Both the position numbers and the translations under genes were made by a program. The notes under the pieces are model-generated. The model was given only the letters and a program-made list of their open reading frames with translations. It was not told the origin of the DNA and made no database searches. Positions 1-10,270 of a DNA stretch of 64,000 bases are shown here, piece after piece. This DNA is from Hetaerina americana. Taxonomy: Eukaryota; Arthropoda; Insecta; Odonata; Calopterygidae. The stretch lies in the NCBI GenBank assembly GCA_022747635.1, contig JAKTNV010000002.1, positions 107,369,869-107,433,868 on the forward strand. The letters are read 5' to 3'. The first letter of the stretch is position 1. Each line of letters opens with the position of its first letter.

Positions 1-1998
1 ATAAGCTGTCGAGTTTCATAGGAATCAAAACTTAATCCATGGGGAAACCAAAAGCTGCACAGAAAAGGCACTGGTGCCCTACTCCGAAGTACTCGTTCTA
101 CTTTGAATTATTTTCTCGCGTGGTTCTTGATTACGTTATTTCCCATCTATATACCATGGTTCTAATCAACTTCTGAATAAATTGCTGTGAATTGTTCTTT
201 CGAGAATAGTGAAAAGTAAACTTTTGGCACGGAAAGAACGTTAATTCCACACGTACACAGATGTCAAGGGACAACGAAAGCGTGCATAAGCGAAAGAGAG
301 GAAGTGAAAAAGAGCCATCGATTTCATTTCGCTCACTATTCAGTAGTGGAATTAAAAAATCTATTGTAAGCATTTAATTAACCTAGAACTAATTCACTTC
401 TTCGGATCTCTTTTTCTGAAAGTGCTCATAAATTCGCTTGGTATTGCGTAAAATGTTATTCATGACTTGATCATCGAAGCGAAACTTGCCTCTAACAATT
501 AGCTTTAAAACAGGGCCTGTATAAAGGGAAGCTTTTGTGTCCAAATGTCATTCTTTTTAGTCGGGGTCTTTTGAACGGGAAACTTATGTCTTGAGAACTC
601 TCTTCGTTTCCTCAAAAGGGAACGAAATTCTAGCGGAAAAAAAGTCCACCAAACCGCAGTTTTGGCCGAATGGTTGAATGAAACATTCTATGGAGAAAAA
701 GGAATGGCGAAGGACAAAATGTGAAGATTTTCATTTCTGTGAGCTTAAAAGGAATGTTTATTTCAAGAAACGAAAAGCATTTGACGCACGTGGCGCAAAA
801 ACATAAATCTAAAATTTTTGTTCCGATTCTGGAGACGTGTTTGGTTCAGAAACAAAAAGGTTTATAACCAGCGGGAGCAAATTCTATCACAGAGAATCCA
901 AAGAGGCAGTGGAGCGTGGTAAAGGGTAGAAGAAGAATAAACACGGTAAGGGGCCTCTATATACGAGCGGAAATTAACTTATTTGGATTGAAAAGGCGAC
1001 TGAGGTTGTAGATAGAGAACGGAGGCATTATTTCACCCATTTCTACGGTAGTGAATACAATTAGTATCGTCAGGGAGAGTATATATGTATTTCTTGAAAA
1101 TTACATGGACGTCACTTGTCAGTGGAAGATTGGGAGAATGTGTGATGCACAATTGGTTACAGTTAAAATTCATCATCATCCTAATTTTGTGCGTAAGATG
1201 TTATTCTTTAACATTATTTCCGTTATGCTCCTTCATCTGGTCGAAAATCTTTATTGAATACATGTATTTGTACCCTAGTGCTCTTTGTGTGCGGGTTTTT
1301 TTAAAAGAGGATTGAGGAAATCTTCAAAAGACGTTGTAGAGTCCGTACCCTACGGTGACTGGGATTTTTATCCACTAAAGCCACCTCCCTATACAGTTCT
1401 ATCGCCCTAAGGAACCGCTGTAACGCAATTTTTCAGGGGGGAGGAAGTTAGCTTAAAATTCCTTCTTTGTTTCAAGGTTTTGTTGTGTTTTCTTTCCAGT
1501 CTTAGCATCTTAATAATGCATTCAGCATAGCCTCTTACTGCACCCAACATTCTTGAGAATCCCGCATCTGTGTGACGATATAGTACTCCAGTGGACACTG
1601 ACTCTTAAAGAAGTCGATTATTTTCCTTCTTTCTTCCTGAAAGTGCAGGCACACGAAGAAAATATTTCCCTCATCGTATGTTATCGGGAATCATGCCGAG
1701 CTTATAGAATCATTGTCCATCATTAACCTTGGTAGATAGACCCTAAAGTCGGCATGCCTTTCTAGGGTGAGGTTGTGGTATTTCTTCATGTGCTTCCGTT
1801 CAATCCAATCAAAAATCTTCGGAGTAAGGATACGAGTCCCTCTGCCTGTGGCTACCGTGCTCTGTTTTTCCAATTACTCTTTGTGTCGTTCCTCTCTTCT
1901 TGAGTTGTAGATTGTCTGTTATTTTTTTCGCCATTTCGAACCTTTCCATCGCCGATCGTTAGATTTATTAGCTGCATGTCGGTAATTATGCGTGTGTG
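1..1998. other. non-coding, no feature recognised
   Basis: AT-rich sequence with only short, low-quality open frames on both strands. I see no splice-flanked exon, RNA gene or recognisable repeat. It could be intron or intergenic DNA. Confidence 0.6.
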
Positions 1999-2036
1999 TA
2001 TATATATAAATGATTTCGTCGAAGTAACACGGAAGT
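1999..2036 (-). repeat. short dispersed repeat beside a GT/TA tract
   Basis: Read on the minus strand, this segment carries the core CTTCCGTGTTAC followed by a TC-rich link, a GAAA/CAT stretch and TATATA. The same core and order occur on the plus strand at 50221-50262. Both copies lie next to GT/TA microsatellite sequence. This is a sequence match seen by eye; the parent element is not known. Confidence 0.5.
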
Positions 2037-2046
2037 CTCGTAAACA

Positions 2047-2241
2047 AACTTGGACAGCAACAAACAATATAAGAACACATAAAAAGATCACGCACACGTT
2101 ATTTCTTGATAATTTCAACGGAATTCAGCTCAACCTTCATTCGAAGAAATAGAGATGACGGAGCTGAATTTCGTCGAAATGATCAAGAAATAACGTGAGC
2201 AATCTTTGTATGTGATCTTATATTGTTTGTTGCTGTCCAAG

Positions 2242-2243
<2 letters not shown>
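2047..2243. mobile_element. foldback (MITE-like) element with ~85-bp inverted arms
   Basis: The left arm (2047-2131) and right arm (2161-2243) are imperfect reverse complements separated by a loop of about 29 bases. Clear pairs are AACTTGGACAGCAACAAACA on the left with TGTTTGTTGCTGTCCAAGTT on the right, and GAATTCAGCTC with GAGCTGAATTT next to the loop. There is no coding capacity. The right arm runs straight into a TA tract. The structure suits a non-autonomous foldback transposon or a hairpin-RNA source; I cannot assign a transposase family. Confidence 0.75.

Positions 2244-2296
<53 letters not shown>
2243..2296. repeat. (TA)n microsatellite
   Basis: Uninterrupted TA dinucleotides, then a short TTTAT-type extension. 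It directly abuts the right arm of the foldback element. Confidence 0.97.
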
Positions 2297-2299
<3 letters not shown>

Positions 2300-3180
2300 T
2301 TATTTATACACTCACTCACACATAAATTACTTTCCAATTAAGGCCATTTAATTTTTTTTAACAGCTGGTTTGAAGGAGAAGAGGTAATATGGCGCGAAAA
2401 TCTCAAACTTTAGGGGCAACAGAAGAACCCCATAGCCTTCTTGTGGTGACGACAGGGTTCTTTTAGGTCGCTTAAAGTTAGTGCACTTCACGCTTATCTT
2501 TCCTCTTTGCTTTCATACGAACTGTTTTAAAAGAAATGAATGTAAATGGTCTTAATGGCGAATTATTTTATTTTCAAATAAAGAATAAGTCTATTTATTT
2601 ATTTTACGACTAATGCTCAAAGCATTGTAATTTTCCAAATATTTTGCAAATGTATCGGTTTATTTGCCTTATTTTAACGCATAAACTTTAAACATTAATC
2701 TATTAGAGACGAAATGATGATTATTTTGCAGTGGACAATGTGTAAGAATATATATTTATAATTAAAGATGCGTACGGAAACGCTAATGAGAAACTTCGTC
2801 CAAATATTTCCATAAAAACAAAAAAATGTTTTTATCATCTAGAATTCATGAATATTCATAATTGTCTCTGAAAAACTGATAAAAATATATGTGCTCATTT
2901 TCAATTACAGGAATTATCAGTGTTGAACTATGGTTTGAACTCATGTCATTGCGCGTGGAGACAACGGCTATTGATTTTCAGCATTACATGGGCTTAAAGA
3001 TTAATGTTGCCGAAACTATTCTCAGTTAATCAAACGTAGAGACGTTCGTTTAAGCACCGTCAGATGAAGGATGTGGAGTTATGAGGGTAAAAATCAGCTT
3101 AAGAAAAGTAAACAAGGTCGACAAAAATAATAAGCTTGTTTCGTAAAATATTCTGCCCACGTCGTGGCTCCCTAATTATT
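2297..3180. other. AT-rich non-coding
   Basis: Very AT-rich with frequent stops in all frames. Nothing recognisable. Confidence 0.6.
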
Positions 3181-3700
3181 CCCCTTTATTCCTCAACTCT
3201 AGCCTCCCCCCACCCCCTCCCGGCATCACCCCCTTCCCCTCCAAGTTCAAGGCTTATGTATGTCCGTGCGACAGATGAGATGAGGAAGGATGGATTTTGA
3301 CTACGAAACATTCGTAATTTTTCATAAATTGCCTCTGGATAAAAGGACGGCGGAGGAGACTGGAAGGCGGCAAGAAAGGGGGCTGAAGTTAATGGGATAA
3401 GGGACGCGGCGGTCGGCGGGAGGTAGGGGTGTGTGTGGGGGGGGGAAGATCGTCGGAATGGGAGTCCGTGTGTCGCAGAGGAGGGGCGGGAGCTGGCGGC
3501 CGCCGCCGCTTGCGTCTGGAGGAAAGAGGAACGCATTACAAGGAGCGGCCGAAAGGGCGGAGGGGAAAGAGAGTGGTCGGGGAGAGGGAAGTGGGGCGAT
3601 CGCCGAGCCCACAAGAGAGATAGGGGCAAGGAGGACGGAGCAAGCAAGACGGGGGGCGAGAAAGATTGGTGGACCAAGTCTGGAAAATAAACGGGAGGAA
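3181..3700. other. GC-rich island, pyrimidine then purine biased
   Basis: Composition changes sharply from the AT-rich surroundings. About 3181-3245 is C/T-rich on the plus strand; from about 3340 it is strongly G/A-rich, with CpGs and a G run near 3437-3446. Several 80-160-codon frames overlap on both strands, as expected when one strand lacks T and the other lacks A. Their products are Ser/Pro- or Gly/Arg-rich low complexity. I treat this as a compositional island, not a gene. Confidence 0.6.
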
Positions 3701-4360
3701 ATTGAACACTGGGCAGCGAAGTGGTGCGCGAGCAAACATGGCAATACTTCTCCGCGGTTGATTTAAGGTGAACGAAGTTTTTTCCTTCCCGGTCATTTTT
3801 TCACAACTTTTTGAAGCTCAGGAAGGTTGACGAGAATAGATGCTGCGTACAACTAGACTGACTTGCAGAAGTTGACTTTAACAGAAAACCTTTACGCGGC
3901 CCTTTATATTTTTTGTCTTCTGATTTTGTTATCATCCCACTTTCATGTTCATCTCTTTTTGGTTAATGCCAGCGAGTTTTTTAAAATATATTCCGGGTAC
4001 AATACATATTGCATGAATTTAGTTCCTTTTTGGGACGTGTGCCTACTAGAACAGAAAATGCTTAATCAATTGCTATTGCGAGTTGAAGGTAAACCTCCTT
4101 TTATTCCACAATGAGTGTTTTCACAAGTACTTTCGGTAAAATCAAGAGAAGTCGTAAGCTACGTGTGGCTAAGGAAACATTTGCATTTTGCAAGCTTTCC
4201 AAATGCACAAATACTTTCATTTTTGTGGTAGAATAAATCCATAGAATCTAATCTACCGTAAGTTATACCTTATATCACTTGAGCTCTTTTCCGTGAAATC
4301 TTTCCTGCATGATTTATTCTAAGTACGTATACCCTCTGCTGTGCTAAAGGAATAACCGTT
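3701..4360. other. AT-rich non-coding
   Basis: No recognised feature. An 83-codon frame at 3863-4114 (+) is AT-rich and hydrophobic, without splice or family support. Confidence 0.5.
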
Positions 4361-5430
4361 TCGGATCATGTTCGTGGGCCGCTGGCTGGGCACCGCTCTA
4401 CTGAGCGAAGACAGCTCGATGTCAGCAAGCGAGGCGGGGGATTTGCGGGCAAGGGTAGCGGAGTGCGGTGGGTGGATGCTCGCACACAAAAGGAGGAGGC
4501 GACGGCAACCGCGGCCGACTGCACGGAGCGTCTTCATCCCTCGCATGTCCTTGATGCCCTCCCATTCGCGCCGCCGAGAAAGTCACTTTTCTTTTTTTTT
4601 ACCTTTTCACCCGGAGATATTTTCCATTTCCGTGAAGGCGGATCGCGGGACGGAAGCCAGGCAATGAAGGCGAGAGGCGAAGATGACACACTTGTGGTTC
4701 TGTGCACGCCCCTAGGGTTTTTTTTTGGGATAATACTCCTCTCGCCGTTTTCTTTAGAGTGGCAACGGTGGGGATCGGGGCTGGTCCGTACAGTTGACAA
4801 CTGATCCGGAGCCTTGGGGGGTCTTGGTGTGAGAAGTCATTAAAACCTGCCGCCTCCACCATCCGAACCTTATCTCTAAAAAGTGGCAGATAAGGAAAGA
4901 AATGGTGGTGTTTGAGGGAACAGGGTGAGGGAGTCACATAAGAGATGAAAAGAAGGAAAGGGTGAGTTAAGGAAACGGAAAAGACAGGAGGGGAAGCGAA
5001 TGAGAAAAAGATCATGGAAAATGGTAATTTCTCATACAACTCGGCGACAAAAGACAAATTAGTTTTCCAACTCCAAAGGACTAAGGATCCTTTTCTCGGA
5101 AACTCCAATATTCGTGTTAAATTTCCAACTTGGTTAACGCTTCTAAGAGCCAGGTGAGATGGAGTTCCATAGCGTAGCTTAAAAGAGTGGTGGCGAATTT
5201 CAGTCAAGAAAACACGGTTTTGGGAATGGACGTGCGGGAGTTTGGACCCCTTGGTGGAGGAGGATTGGCGGAATGATACGGGCAGATTTGGGCTCACCGA
5301 GTACAATAGAAATGGGACGCGAGGAGGATTCGAAGAACAGAAGGCGCGAGTGAGGGGGGGGGAAAGAAACAGAAGAAGGGGAAAGTTCCTGGAATCCATC
5401 TCAAGGGACGTTGTGAATAATTACCCCTGC
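4361..5430. other. GC-enriched, CpG-bearing island; longest open frame of the window
   Basis: The segment at 4370-4560 is CpG-rich; 4880-5000 and 5330-5390 are purine-rich on the plus strand. A 266-codon frame on the minus strand (4599-5399) is the longest in the window. Its product is rich in Ser, Pro, Phe and Leu, lacks a recognisable domain, and changes composition along its length. I do not call it a gene. A promoter-associated CpG island is possible for the 5' part but unsupported by any core-promoter motif. Confidence 0.45.
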
Positions 5431-6490
5431 TAAGGAAAACTCACTCTTGCGCATTCTGCTAACCTTGTAAAATATGAATCCCCACCTTGCCTTCAGAACT
5501 CTCTTCATCTCCAAACTCATTGGTATTACTTATGAGTGACCTCGGAGAAGATTTCCATCGGCCGTTATGAATTTGAATATGGGATTCAATGGTATCACAA
5601 TGAATTTCGATTCAAGTCTTCCTAGATGACAAAATAAACCGTATACGCCTAAATATGGGATTGTTTCTATTGTATCAATGCCAAGGAAATGGATAAGATG
5701 ATTCTCGGAACCCTTATTTTAGCAAAGGTTTAATTTTTAATTAATATTGTAATACAAAGTAAAATATTCTGGTTGTGTGCTGTAATTTTGACAAGGCAAT
5801 GGCGATCTGTATAATCAGCGTATGGCTGTTCGCGTCAAAATTCAAGCGCATGGGATTTCAGGGAAGAAAAATTAATATTGCTTATCCTACTCTCAAAACA
5901 CACTCTCGCATTTCTCCGGCCATTCCATAATAATTTAGGACCGAATTGATGAATTCTTTATTTGCCTTGTTTAATATCATCTTATGAAACTATTTAATCC
6001 ACTTCCAAAATGTGTCTCATGTTATCCTCGGTTCTTTAATTGTGCCAAGGATCAAGAGGTCCGTCGTCAGCCTCGACTACTAGGTATGTCATATAATGTT
6101 CCTGTACAAAATCAACGAAATAGTCCTACAGGGGTCAACGAGGAACAACTGATTCATGACCTATAGTTTAATGGGCAAAAATACTCGATGAACTAGTAAA
6201 GGAGCTGCACAATTCCAAAGCCAAAAGTCGTGAATTCCCTTTCTCTTTAAAAATAACTTCGACAGTAGTTGCAACTCAAATCATTTAAACAACTATATTT
6301 CCACGGAATGGTGCTACTGAAATACCGTCAAGAATGCTAGGTGATTTAATCACGGTAATACGGAGAATCAGTTTTTTTATTTAAGAGCTCCTACAAAGGA
6401 ATCCTTCCAGGTAAGTGGGTGGACTTTGAAACCGACTCTCCAGGTAAACCTCTTGACATTACCACGAAAGGCATTAACTGACGAATCCCT
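5431..6490. other. AT-rich non-coding
   Basis: Nothing recognisable on either strand. Confidence 0.55.
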
Positions 6491-7260
6491 CGAAGGTAAG
6501 CGTGCAGTGTCTGCGTCGAGGAGGGATGTGGGCGAGGGCGGATTTCAGAAAAGGGAGATGGAGTCAAAGGAGGAGAACAAAGACGGGGTTGAAGAGAGGA
6601 GAGCGGCCGGCGAGTCGTTTTCTTTTTCAGCGCGACCCCGACGGGATGAAGGAGGATGAGGGGAGGAGAGAGTGGAAAGAGAGAGAGAGGGGGAAGAAGG
6701 GGAAGAGGAGGAAGGAGAAGGGGACGAGATGAGAAATGGGGAGCATTATGAGCGGAGGGAGGAATGAAAGAGGCGGCATGGGCGAATAAGGGATAAGGGG
6801 ATTGCGGAAATTAGGTGTGGGGAGGGAGGTGGTGGGGAAAACGGGTTGGGGGCGGGGAGTGGTTTGGGGGAGTGAAAGGCGGGCGCGTGCAGAATAGAGA
6901 AATGGGCGGACTGGGTAGGGACGGATTAGGGCCGGCGTGGGTTGGGGTAGTTTTCGGCGTGGAGGCGCCGGGCGAGGGGTTTGGTGGGGGGAGCAGGGAG
7001 GGGTAGTTGTGGGGGTAAGGGCACGAGGATGGAAATGAGCTCTGGGAGTGGGACGGGCTTAGCGCTGGAGAGGCGGTAGGAGTGCATGGATTTCATGTTC
7101 CTACACCGAAGCCCGTGCTTGATACGGCGGCGACGATAAAAGGAAAAATTTACAATTCCGCCGTTCCACTTCAACCTCCTTTCGCACCGCCCTTCCCCCT
7201 CCCCGTTTTTGAGTACGACTCGCCAATGCGATGGCGGTGGTTCACGCGGACGCATTTCCG
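6491..7260 (+). other. purine-rich GC island with G-quadruplex potential
   Basis: The plus strand is dominated by G and A from about 6500 to 7040. Around 6816-6872 many runs of three to five G are packed together (for example TGTGGGGAGGGAGGTGG, then a GGGTTGGGGGCGGGG block). This fits the pattern needed for intramolecular G-quadruplexes. From 7080 the sequence becomes a more balanced CpG-containing segment. Open frames here are compositional. Confidence 0.6.
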
Positions 7261-8020
7261 GACCTCTTGAAATGGGTGGAATGTCAACGGTCCACTTGAC
7301 GTGAAATAGTATCGCAAGGCCACTCTAATTAACGCGCTCTTTGACTACATTTGCTCAAGATTCCCATGCAGTTTTAGAGTGAATTGAGGAGTAAAAGTAT
7401 TGTGGTATAAGTGGTTTTGAATGAAATTTAGACAAGATTTCGCGGTGCCAGCGGGAAATTGATATTATCCATGCTTGACGAGGCACGATGAATAGCTCGT
7501 TTGAGTAAGTCTGGAGGAAATGGCAGCAAATCCTCCTTAACTGTGTTCCCACCACATAAAGCAGCCCCATCATTATTCGCAGAAGAATAATTATCCGACA
7601 ACATCATGTACCTACATCCTCTCCATTCTAGTTGTGAGTCAATTCCAGGGAACGTGAATTAAAAAATAACGCTCGCATTTTTATCTTTTGTGCATAAAGG
7701 TTTTACCGCAAAGTTAATGTTGCCCTCTCTCTAGTTTGAATTTCTGAAACGTAACTAATACATTTCCATATCGTGCTAACGTTCTGTTGCTAAAGAAAGC
7801 TCAATGTTTTCCAGATTCCCTGCGCCTCGAGTTTTCGTGCGGTACCTAGGATCCTTCTCCACGTTCAGACTGGATCCCATTGAAAAGAACCTAATCACGC
7901 ACAGTTGCCCGCCACGAAGATAATATTTATCTTAAGATAAAAGAAAAGGGGGAAAGTTTCTTGTAGCATAGGGCCCAACGAGCGGAATTATGTGTGCATA
8001 GAGCGGAAAGTCCTCGGGAG
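7261..8020. other. non-coding, no feature recognised
   Basis: AT-rich. A 16-base perfect palindrome (TTTATCTTAAGATAAA, 7926-7941) is the only notable item. Confidence 0.5.
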
Positions 8021-8260
8021 GAGTTCAAAAGGATGGTCGGGAGTGTGTGCGGTGCAGAGATAGGGGATCCGGGAAACGAGCGTCATAAGTAAAACTGTGA
8101 CGACAATGGAGCATCGCACATAAGGAGGAAGATGAAAGGGAGGGGCGAGGGAGAGTGGCGGGGGAGTGAGCGGAGAGGGACGGGATCTTGGGAAAAAGAA
8201 GAGCTAGCAAGGGAAAAAAGTAATAAGGGCGCGGGGGGGGGGATAAGATTCACGGTCCTA
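8021..8260 (+). other. small purine-rich island
   Basis: G/A-rich plus strand ending in a poly-G run near 8233-8241. Same character as the larger islands. Confidence 0.5.
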
Positions 8261-10135
8261 GAGATGGAAGATTACCATAATGCCGGGAAGAAGGCTGTAA
8301 CGAGGTACTACATAACAGGAGTGGGCCTTAGAAACAAGAGCGGGCGAATTTCTCACGTCCTGGTCGAGCAGATTTTGTGTTCCTCTGCGTTTTAATTTTT
8401 TTTCTGCACATTAAGCACCGCTTTTAATAGGAGCTGCCTCGTAGTTATGGGGACTCTTTTGATCTTCTTATTGTGCGTGGGAATCATGAAAATATATCAC
8501 GGCAGTAGAATGCTTTCAGAGACCATTTATTAAACATGGTATGTTATTTTGTTGGGTCCGAGTGGCAGTGTCAATATTTAGGGAATAACCGATTTTAGAT
8601 TTTTAACGTAAATAGTGTCACCAAAAAATACAAATTACAAGAATGTTACCAAACATGGTTAATTTATTCATGAGAAGGAGCCAACTTCGAAGGTCGGATT
8701 TTACTATCGTCACTTTCCTCCCCATTACCAGTTCATTATTGATCCAGAATGAGTTAGATACCTGATAATTTAAGTCTGATAACCGTCAGTAATTTAGTCA
8801 AAAATTGTTAATATATTACATGCTCAATGGTTATTGGAGCTGGCGTCGGCGTTTTTAGCTCGGAAACGATGCTGACGACAGTATTGGACGCGTTATCTCG
8901 ACCAGACTTCCAAGTGAAGGTGGACCTGCCTTGTAGTCAAATAGCCATCCACGCATTATTAAAATTTCACCAACGATAAAAATCTCTAAAGAGAGTTCTA
9001 TCAATTAGAAGTTATTTACCGTAGGGTAAATAACTTTTATATGGGTTTTTATGGATGATACTCCAACATTATTTAAAAAATTATTTAAATATAAATAAAG
9101 ACTCCCATGCTTCAAATCTAATGTCAAGCATATTAATATATTATCTTCATTTGTTTGAACAAATACAGGTTTATTTCTTCCGAATTACTTGTAGCCCCAA
9201 TATTTCCAAATATATTGTCGTGATGGGAACAATGATATCTTGAATAAAACACGATTACTATTTCTTGTGGAATAAGGGCAAAATACATGTACAATTTTCA
9301 TTACATTGGATTAGGCTATAATTTAATTTCAGTGCATAATTTGACAATTTATTATTTTGAAAGCAATGAATATTGTATTCTAAAATACTTTAAACTTCTT
9401 TGGCACAGTTCAAGTCTTACAAAATACGCCGTAAATGAAATCATATTTTAATAAACTCTTCCAAAATTTTTCAATCTTTCTGCAATATAGAAAGTAGATT
9501 CCTACTCTTTCGATGAAGATAGCTCGTTCTACTCCACGCACATCTGCTCTCGATTCGATAAACAACGAACAATTATGGGTCCATGTACCCTTGGGGTTTT
9601 AATTCATAGGAGCGGACTCGTAACAGATCGACTCCAATCCAGTCGATTTGGAATGGCCTACTTGAAAGACGAATCTTGTCTACACTCGCCAAAAAATGAC
9701 TCTCACCAAAGATTAGTCAGCAGTACTATTGCTTTGCTCGCGACGATCAAGCCAACTAATACAATGAATTGAGACGAATCGAGTGAGTAAGTTCTTTAAG
9801 CCCCAGGACACACACCGAAGTGGACTCGTAAATGATCAGTTTTTATTCCACATTGATTTCACTCGATAGACCCGTCTTGGCTAGTGTTCACGACTGTTAT
9901 CAACGTAGATGCAGTGGTAGCAACGCTTAAATAAGCTCGGTGTAGTCTTCAGGCAGTGACTATATTATTAGTGATTAAATTAGCTTGTTGTTATTTCATG
10001 AATAAAATGGAAACATAAGCTTCGTCAACATCTATGAGAATATAATGGAACATAGTTCTAACTTGACTCTTTAGCATTTAATCACTAAAAAACCAACGAA
10101 AAAGAAAAATACGAACACAGGTACTAGGTGGATGA
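8261..10135. other. AT-rich non-coding
   Basis: No gene, RNA or element recognised apart from the hairpin entered separately at 9009-9036. Confidence 0.55.
9009..9036. repeat. perfect 12-bp hairpin
   Basis: AAGTTATTTACC and GGTAAATAACTT are exact reverse complements separated by GTAG. It may be a remnant of a palindromic element; no function can be read from it. Confidence 0.8.
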
Positions 10136-10267
10136 TTTATAACCCAACTGGGTGAGGTTAACCTTGGGGACCACGGGATTGAAGGAACCGGCGGCGGGGG
10201 GAGTGACGCCGTGAACTTCTGGTTAATAGACGACGGCGACACCCGACTTGACGTCACCGAGGACGTC
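10136..10267 (+). other. short coding-like frame, possible exon end or gene remnant
   Basis: One plus-strand frame reads for about 44 codons to TAA at 10268-10270. The product is balanced and rich in Gly and Asp, and includes the stretches LGEVNLGDHGIEGT and DAVNFWLIDDGDTRLDV. The codons are GC-rich in an AT-rich neighbourhood. AATAAA lies over the stop and again about 10 bases later. Against a gene: there is no Met, no good pyrimidine tract upstream, and an in-frame stop at 10133-10135. The protein family is not recognised. It could be a 3'-terminal exon, a decayed copy, or chance. Confidence 0.15.
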
Positions 10268-10270
10268 AAA

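Noticed and set aside
4599..5399. 266-codon minus-strand frame, the longest in the window
   Set aside because: Ser/Pro/Phe/Leu-rich, no domain, variable composition along its length, and it overlaps purine-rich tracts where stops are rare on the pyrimidine strand.
10249..10256. TGACGTCA, a CRE-type site
   Set aside because: A lone 8-base palindrome is expected about once by chance in a window this size, and no promoter context is seen.
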